Positions 41,006 through 45,812 of a stretch of DNA of 45,812 nucleotides are shown piece after piece (the first letter of the stretch is position 1; the number at the start of each line of letters is the position of its first letter). A model generated the notes under the pieces. It saw only the letters and a list, made by a program, of their open reading frames with translations, searched no databases and was not told where the DNA came from. The translations under genes were made by a program, and so were the position numbers. The stretch comes from JAFASC01 sp036265935 (GTDB lineage Bacteria; Pseudomonadota; Alphaproteobacteria; Rhizobiales; Beijerinckiaceae): the NCBI GenBank assembly GCA_036265935.1, contig DATAOB010000114.1:1-45812 (forward strand). The letters are read 5' to 3'.

Positions 41006-42073
41006 ATGGCTTCGGTGGAAATCCGGGGCGTGCGCAAAGCGTTCGGTGCGACGGCGGTAATTCACGGCGTCGACGCCGATATCGCGGACGGCGAATTCGT
41101 CATCCTTGTCGGGCCGTCCGGCTGTGGAAAGTCGACGCTGCTGCGCATGATCGCAGGACTGGAAAACATCACCGGCGGCGAGATCCGCATCGGCGGGCGC
41201 GTCGTCAACAACGTGCCGCCGAAAGAGCGCGACATCGCGATGGTGTTCCAGAATTACGCGCTCTACCCGCACATGACCGTCTTCGACAATATGGGCTTCT
41301 CCTTGAAGCTGCGCGGGGCGCCGAAAGCCGAGATCAAAGCGCGCGTCGAGCGCGCCGCCGACATTTTGGGATTGCGGCCGCTGCTCGAGCGCTTTCCGCG
41401 CCAGCTCTCGGGCGGTCAGCGCCAGCGCGTCGCCATGGGCCGCGCTATCGTGCGCGATCCGCAAGTGTTCCTGTTCGATGAGCCCTTATCGAATCTCGAC
41501 GCCAAATTGCGCGTCGCGATGCGCGCCGAAATCAAGGAGCTGCATCAGCGGCTGAAGACCACGACAGTCTATGTCACGCACGATCAGATCGAGGCCATGA
41601 CGATGGCCGACAAGATCGTCGTCATGCATGACGGCATCGTCGAGCAGATCGGCACGCCGCTCGAGCTTTACGATCGTCCGGACAATCTTTTTGTCGCAGG
41701 TTTTATCGGTTCGCCGGCGATGAATTTCCTGCCCGGCAAGGTCAAGCAGAACGGCGTGCTCGGCTTCGAAGGACCGAACGGCGTGAACCTGCCGCTCGGC
41801 ATGGCGCCGGCGAATTCCGATGGGCGGCCTGCCGTGTATGGGGTGCGGCCCGAGCATTTCACGATCGCCGATGAGGGCGCCGACGCGGAAATCGTCGTCG
41901 TCGAGCCGACCGGCTCGGAGACCCAGGTTGTCGCCAGGCTCGGCGGCGAGGAAGTCATCGCCGTGTTCCGCGAGCGGCACACATTCGAGCCGGGCGATCG
42001 CATCCGGCTCAAGCCCAATCCGTCGCTGGTCCATCTCTTCGACGAGTCGACGGGCAAACGGCTGAACGCCTGA
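41006..42073 (+). CDS. Sugar-type ABC importer ATP-binding protein (UgpC/MalK class)
   Basis: The 355-residue ATPase has Walker A GPSGCGKST, FQNYALYPHMTVFDNM, signature LSGGQRQRVAMGRAI, Walker B VFLFDEPLSNLDAKLR, and H-loop VTHDQIEAMTMADK, with the MalK-class C-terminal regulatory (TOBE/OB) domain from about 240 (AVYGVRPEHF). GGGGAGGAG ends 6 bases before the ATG. It heads a four-gene importer operon. Substrate should be a sugar, sugar alcohol or glycerol-phosphate; the binding protein does not decide. Confidence 0.95.
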   Translation: MASVEIRGVRKAFGATAVIHGVDADIADGEFVILVGPSGCGKSTLLRMIAGLENITGGEIRIGGRVVNNVPPKERDIAMVFQNYALYPHMTVFDNMGFSLKLRGAPKAEIKARVERAADILGLRPLLERFPRQLSGGQRQRVAMGRAIVRDPQVFLFDEPLSNLDAKLRVAMRAEIKELHQRLKTTTVYVTHDQIEAMTMADKIVVMHDGIVEQIGTPLELYDRPDNLFVAGFIGSPAMNFLPGKVKQNGVLGFEGPNGVNLPLGMAPANSDGRPAVYGVRPEHFTIADEGADAEIVVVEPTGSETQVVARLGGEEVIAVFRERHTFEPGDRIRLKPNPSLVHLFDESTGKRLNA

Positions 42074-42111
42074 GTTTGACCACCACTTCAAGAGCAACCG
42101 GGAGGGATAGA

Positions 42112-43431
42112 ATGACTGATTTGACCCGCCGCACCGTACTTCAGGGCGGCACTGCGCTTGGCGCTGCCGGCACGTTGACCGGGCCGGCTTTGTTCGACTT
42201 CGCCAAGGCATGGGCGCAGAGCGCACCGTGGAAAGCCGAGAAGGGCGCCAAGCTCACGGTCATGCGCTGGAAGCGCTTCGTCGAGGCTGAAGACAAGGCG
42301 TTCAACGAGATGGTCGCGGCGTTCAAAGCCGCCACCGGCACCGACATGAACGTTTTTTCGGAGGCGTTCGAGGATCTGCAGCCAAAGGCCTCGGTTGCGG
42401 CGAATGTCGGTTCGGGCTTGGATCTTGTTTGGGGCCTGCACACGCTGCCGCAGCTCTTCCCGACCAAGGTGATCGAGATGAACGACGTTGCCGATTATCT
42501 CGGCAAGAAATACGGCGGCTGGTACTCCGCGGCGGAAATCACCTGCAAAGAGGGCAACAAATGGCTCGGCATCCCCGTCGCGACGATCGGCGGCTACATG
42601 ACCTACCGCAAATCGGCGGTGGACAAGGCCGGCTTCTCGGAATTTCCGAAGGATTTCCCCGGCTTCCTCGAAATGTGTAAGGGGCTGAAGAAGAACAACA
42701 CGCCGGCGGGGTTTGCGCTCGGCCACGCCTCCGGGGATGCCAATGCGTGGATACATTGGGTCTTGTGGGGTCACGGGGCGTACACGGTCGACCAGAACGA
42801 CAAGGTGATCATCAACTCGCCGGAGACCGTGAAGGCGCTGGAATACGCCAAGGCCTGCGCCGACAATTTCATTCCGGGCGTTGCGTCCTGGAACGATAGT
42901 TCGAACAACAAGGCGTTCCTGGCGGGGGACCTCTACTGCACGTCGAACGGCATCTCAATTTACGTCGCGGCGAAGGACGATCCGACGAAACAGGACATTG
43001 CCGCCGACACGTATCACGCGCTCTGGCCGGTCGGCCCGGTCGGCAAACCGACCGAACTGCAGCTCTGCGTGCCGATCCTGGCGTTCAAGTTCACCAAATA
43101 TCCGAACGCCGCGAAGGCCTTCATTGCGTTCATGCTGGAAAAGGAAAACTTCGACAAATGGCTGATGGGCGCGCGGGGCTATCTGACCCAGACGCTTAAG
43201 GCTTACGCGAGTAGTCCGGTTTGGACGGCCGATCCGAAAAACGAAGTGTTCAGCCATGCAAGCGAGCGCGCTCTGCCGGCCTCCGGCATCGGGCATGTGG
43301 GCGAGAAGGCCGCGACGGTGATCGCTGACTTCCTGCTCGTCGACATGTTCGCCAATTACTGCACCGGCCGCGAGGACGCCAAGGGCGCAATCTCGGTTTG
43401 CGAACGCCAGTTGAAGCGCATCTATCGCTGA
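42112..43431 (+). CDS. Tat-exported ABC solute-binding protein (family 1)
   Basis: The 439-residue protein begins with MTDLTRRTVLQGGTALGAAG, a clear twin-arginine signal ending about AKAWAQ (residue 36). The mature part has a bacterial family 1 solute-binding fold: LTVMRWKRFVEAEDKAFNEM, GSGLDLVWGLHTLPQLFP, KWLGIPVATIGGYMTYRKSA and HWVLWGHGAYTVDQNDK. GGGAGGG lies before the ATG. It delivers substrate to the two permeases encoded next. Tat export suggests it folds before leaving the cytoplasm. The substrate is unknown. Confidence 0.93.
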   Translation: MTDLTRRTVLQGGTALGAAGTLTGPALFDFAKAWAQSAPWKAEKGAKLTVMRWKRFVEAEDKAFNEMVAAFKAATGTDMNVFSEAFEDLQPKASVAANVGSGLDLVWGLHTLPQLFPTKVIEMNDVADYLGKKYGGWYSAAEITCKEGNKWLGIPVATIGGYMTYRKSAVDKAGFSEFPKDFPGFLEMCKGLKKNNTPAGFALGHASGDANAWIHWVLWGHGAYTVDQNDKVIINSPETVKALEYAKACADNFIPGVASWNDSSNNKAFLAGDLYCTSNGISIYVAAKDDPTKQDIAADTYHALWPVGPVGKPTELQLCVPILAFKFTKYPNAAKAFIAFMLEKENFDKWLMGARGYLTQTLKAYASSPVWTADPKNEVFSHASERALPASGIGHVGEKAATVIADFLLVDMFANYCTGREDAKGAISVCERQLKRIYR

Positions 43432-43547
43432 GTGCATCCGGGGAGGCGGCGCTTCCCCGGTCTGAGTGTAGAAAGCAGGCGGATAGTACGGGGCAGCGTC
43501 CGCCTGCCAATTCTCTCTCGGACTCGGGAGAGACAATGAGGTGACCC

Positions 43548-44507
43548 ATGGCCGACGTGGCACTCGATCCGCGAAGCGCACGCGCACCGATGCGCCATGT
43601 GACCGTTTGGGACCGGCTGAAGGTCAATCGCGAGTGGCTCGGCTTCTGGTTCATGCTGCCGGCCATGGCCTTCCTGATCCTGTTCCTCGCTTACCCGCTC
43701 GGGCTCGGCGTCTGGATTTCATTGACCGACGCGAAGATCGGCCGGCCGGGTGAGTTTATCGGTACCGAGAATTACGAGTGGCTGAGCGACGATTCGATTT
43801 TCTGGCTCTCGGTGACGAACACGCTGCTCTATACGTCGGTCGCCAGCGCGATCAAATTCGCCGTCGGACTTTATCTGGCATTGCTGTTGAACGAGAACCT
43901 TCCGTTCAAGGCGATGCTGCGGGCGGCGGTTCTGATCCCGTTCATCGTGCCGACGGTGCTCTCGGCACTGGCATTCTGGTGGATTTTCGACGCCCAATTC
44001 TCGATCATCTCATGGTCGTTGCGTCAGCTCGGGCTCATTTCACATAACATCAACTTTCTCGGTGACGCCAACTGGGCGCGTGCCAGCGTGATTTTCGCCA
44101 ATATCTGGCGCGGGGTACCCTTCGTGGCGATCACGCTGCTTGCCGGCCTGCAGACGGTTTCGCCTTCCCTCTACGAGGCTGCCACGATAGACGGCGCGAC
44201 GAAGTGGCAGATGTTCCGCCACATCACTTACCCGATGCTGACGCCGATCATCGCGGTGGTGATGACTTTCTCGGTGCTCTTCACGTTCACGGACTTCCAG
44301 CTGATCTGGGCGATGACGCGCGGCGGACCGGTGAATGCGACTCACCTCATGGCGACGCTCTCGTATCAGCGTGCCATCATTGCCGGGCAGCTCGGTGAGG
44401 GCGCGGCGATTTCGAGCGCGATGATCCCGTTCTTGCTCGCCGCGATCATGATTTCCTGGTTCGGCCTGCAGCGGCGCAAATGGCAGCAGGGCGAGAGCAA
44501 TGACTGA
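43548..44507 (+). CDS. ABC importer permease (UgpA/MalF class)
   Basis: The 319-residue membrane protein has about six helices, with GFWFMLPAMAFLILFLAYPL at the first and the ATPase-coupling EAATIDGATKWQMFRHITYP (EAA loop) near residues 215-235. It follows the binding-protein gene after 116 bp that hold no gene. Its stop overlaps the second permease's start by eight bases, so the two subunits should be made together. Confidence 0.94.
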   Translation: MADVALDPRSARAPMRHVTVWDRLKVNREWLGFWFMLPAMAFLILFLAYPLGLGVWISLTDAKIGRPGEFIGTENYEWLSDDSIFWLSVTNTLLYTSVASAIKFAVGLYLALLLNENLPFKAMLRAAVLIPFIVPTVLSALAFWWIFDAQFSIISWSLRQLGLISHNINFLGDANWARASVIFANIWRGVPFVAITLLAGLQTVSPSLYEAATIDGATKWQMFRHITYPMLTPIIAVVMTFSVLFTFTDFQLIWAMTRGGPVNATHLMATLSYQRAIIAGQLGEGAAISSAMIPFLLAAIMISWFGLQRRKWQQGESND

Positions 44508-45429
44508 TCTGCCCGCCGTCAAACCCGCCGCCATCCTCTCCGGCTCATCGGCGAGCGCGACGCTCACCGATTATTCGGAGGGCATGAGTTATCTGCAGAA
44601 TCTGCCGCGGCGGCTGGTCACGATCTATCTGCCGCTGACCATCATCGTCGTGATCCTCCTGTTCCCGTTCTACTGGATGGCGCTGACTGCTATCAAACCT
44701 GACGAGCAATTGCTCGATCTGGATAAGTTCAATCCCTTCTGGACGACCGCGCCCACCTTCAAGCACATCCATAAGCTCCTGTTCGAAAGCTACTATCCGC
44801 ACTGGCTGTGGAACACGATGTACGTGGCGGTCTGCTCCACTGTCCTCTCGATCGTCGCCAGCGTGCTTGCGGCTTACGCGATCGTGCGGCTGCGCTATCG
44901 CGGCGCGCAATGGGTCGGCGGCGCGATTTTCCTCGCCTATCTGGTGCCGCCGTCGATTCTCTTCATTCCGCTTGCCACCGTCGTCTTCCAATATGGGCTC
45001 TTCGACTCGCCCCTGGCGCTGATCCTCACCTATCCGACGATTCTGATCCCGTTCTCCACCTGGCTGCTCATGGGTTATTTCAAGACCATCCCCTATGAGC
45101 TCGAGGAATGCGCGCTGATTGACGGCGCCAGCCGCTGGCAGATTTTGATCAAGATCGTGCTGCCGTTGGCGATTCCCGGCCTGATCTCAGCCTTCATCTT
45201 CTGCTTCACTCTGTGTTGGAACGAGTTCATCTATGCCCTGACGTTCCTGCAATCCGTGCAGAACAAGACCGTGCCCGTCGCCATCGTCAATGAATTCGTC
45301 GACGGCGACATCTACCGCTGGGGATCGCTGATGGCCGGCGCGCTTGCCGGCTCCCTGCCGCTGGTCATCCTCTATTCCTTCTTCGTCGAATATTACGTCT
45401 CGGCGCTGACCGGCGCAGTCAAGGAGTAA
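44500..45429 (+). CDS. ABC importer permease (UgpE/MalG class)
   Basis: The 309-residue permease has about six helices and the EAA loop ELEECALIDGASRWQILIKI (about residues 200-220). LFPFYWMALTAIKPDEQLLD near the start is typical of MalG-class proteins, which form the second half of the channel. It is the last gene of the importer operon. It converges with the partial binding-protein gene across 15 bp. Confidence 0.94.
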   Translation: MTDLPAVKPAAILSGSSASATLTDYSEGMSYLQNLPRRLVTIYLPLTIIVVILLFPFYWMALTAIKPDEQLLDLDKFNPFWTTAPTFKHIHKLLFESYYPHWLWNTMYVAVCSTVLSIVASVLAAYAIVRLRYRGAQWVGGAIFLAYLVPPSILFIPLATVVFQYGLFDSPLALILTYPTILIPFSTWLLMGYFKTIPYELEECALIDGASRWQILIKIVLPLAIPGLISAFIFCFTLCWNEFIYALTFLQSVQNKTVPVAIVNEFVDGDIYRWGSLMAGALAGSLPLVILYSFFVEYYVSALTGAVKE

Positions 45430-45444
45430 AGGCGCGCGCGGGCG

Positions 45445-45812
45445 CTACTCCCGTGCGTCGAGCACCTCGCCGAAGCGCACCCATTGCTTGCCATCAAAAC
45501 GCATCATTTGCATCTGCTCGACCGGCAGGTGATCGGTCCCGCTCGTGTTGATCTTGATGCCCGGCAGAAGCATCGGCAGTTCGAGGTCTTTCAGATTGAG
45601 CGCCTGTTTCAAGATGTTGTCGGACGACAGATCATCGCCGCAGTGCTTCAGCACCTGCACCATTACCATGGCGCCGTTGTAGCCATTGACGAAACCCTGG
45701 TCGCGCAGGTCGCCATCCGGCACGTATTTCTGCAGAAAAGCTTTGTATTCCTTCGCGCCGGGATCGTCGGCCCAGGCGGGATCGTTGGGGTCCTTCACGT
45801 AGGCCGACGAAA
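45445..45812 (-). CDS. Third Liv-type ABC substrate-binding protein, partial
   Basis: Only the last 121 or so residues are in the window; the frame runs off the right edge. The sequence SSAYVKDPNDPAWADDPG, FVNGYNGAMVMVQVLKHCGD, NILKQALNLKDLELPMLLPG and QMQMMRFDGKQWVRFGEVLD is typical of the C-terminal lobe of Leu/Ile/Val-type binding proteins. This is at least the third such protein in the window. It is not linked to the sugar-type importer next to it. Confidence 0.88.
   Translation of the reverse strand, partial: SSAYVKDPNDPAWADDPGAKEYKAFLQKYVPDGDLRDQGFVNGYNGAMVMVQVLKHCGDDLSSDNILKQALNLKDLELPMLLPGIKINTSGTDHLPVEQMQMMRFDGKQWVRFGEVLDARE

Overview
The window is high-GC DNA with dense, often translationally coupled operons. 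Its gene content points to an alphaproteobacterium of the Hyphomicrobiales, probably near Bradyrhizobium, Rhodopseudomonas or Pseudolabrys (family Nitrobacteraceae/Xanthobacteraceae). The reasons are several Liv-type ABC systems, a cox-type molybdo-hydroxylase accessory cluster, a TIGR02302-type protein, beta-ketoadipate genes, and interspersed palindromic repeats of the kind seen in these genomes. The genus is inference. I see no rRNA, tRNA, CRISPR array, intact insertion sequence or prophage.

Layout. 1-1210: end of a GlsB/YeaQ-type membrane protein, an apparently empty stretch, and a methyltransferase pseudogene with two frameshifts. 1235-2900: group IV ornithine/lysine decarboxylase behind a long structured leader. 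3032-7000: a GST divergent from a TetR regulator with two matching operator-like palindromes between them, a GFA-family protein, an L,D-transpeptidase lipoprotein, and a coupled histone-deacetylase-like/DUF1330 pair. 7005-12515: a complete branched-chain amino acid type (liv) ABC operon on the minus strand, including an extra small membrane protein. 12707-14545: flavin reductase and a second Liv-type binding protein. 14655-17811: minus-strand operon pcaD-pcaC-ABC ATPase-ABC permease; the PcaD enzyme carries a long histone-H1-like basic tail. 17979-23130: coxD (MoxR ATPase), coxE (VWA), split XdhC/CoxI halves, a molybdopterin-binding protein and a MocA-like nucleotidyltransferase. This is a maturation kit for a Mo-hydroxylase with no structural subunits in view. 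23226-25880: large low-complexity TIGR02302-type protein.

26065-28733: an OmpR-type two-component system divergent from a secreted Met/His/Gly-rich protein. 29207-32384: two tandem paralogous secreted phosphoesterases, one with an ordinary signal peptide and one predicted to be a lipoprotein. 32516-40812: FAD-linked 2-hydroxyacid dehydrogenase, transaldolase, acetolactate-synthase-like TPP enzyme, a MNT/HepT toxin-antitoxin remnant with a broken toxin gene, CaiB/BaiF CoA-transferase, DUF427 protein, a secreted protein with two AprI/Inh-like domains, and a D-2-hydroxyacid dehydrogenase. 41006-45429: a carbohydrate-type ABC importer operon (ATPase, Tat-exported binding protein, two permeases). 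45445-45812: the C-terminal part of a third Liv-type binding protein.

The general theme is scavenging and oxidative catabolism of small organic acids and aromatics by a soil or freshwater heterotroph, with stress and envelope functions between. I see no clear undescribed multi-gene system. The most unusual items are the histone-like tail on PcaD, the paired TetR operators, the decarboxylase leader, the two-component/Met-His-rich protein pair, and the repeats that have entered genes and operons, including one that now encodes the C-terminus of LivF.
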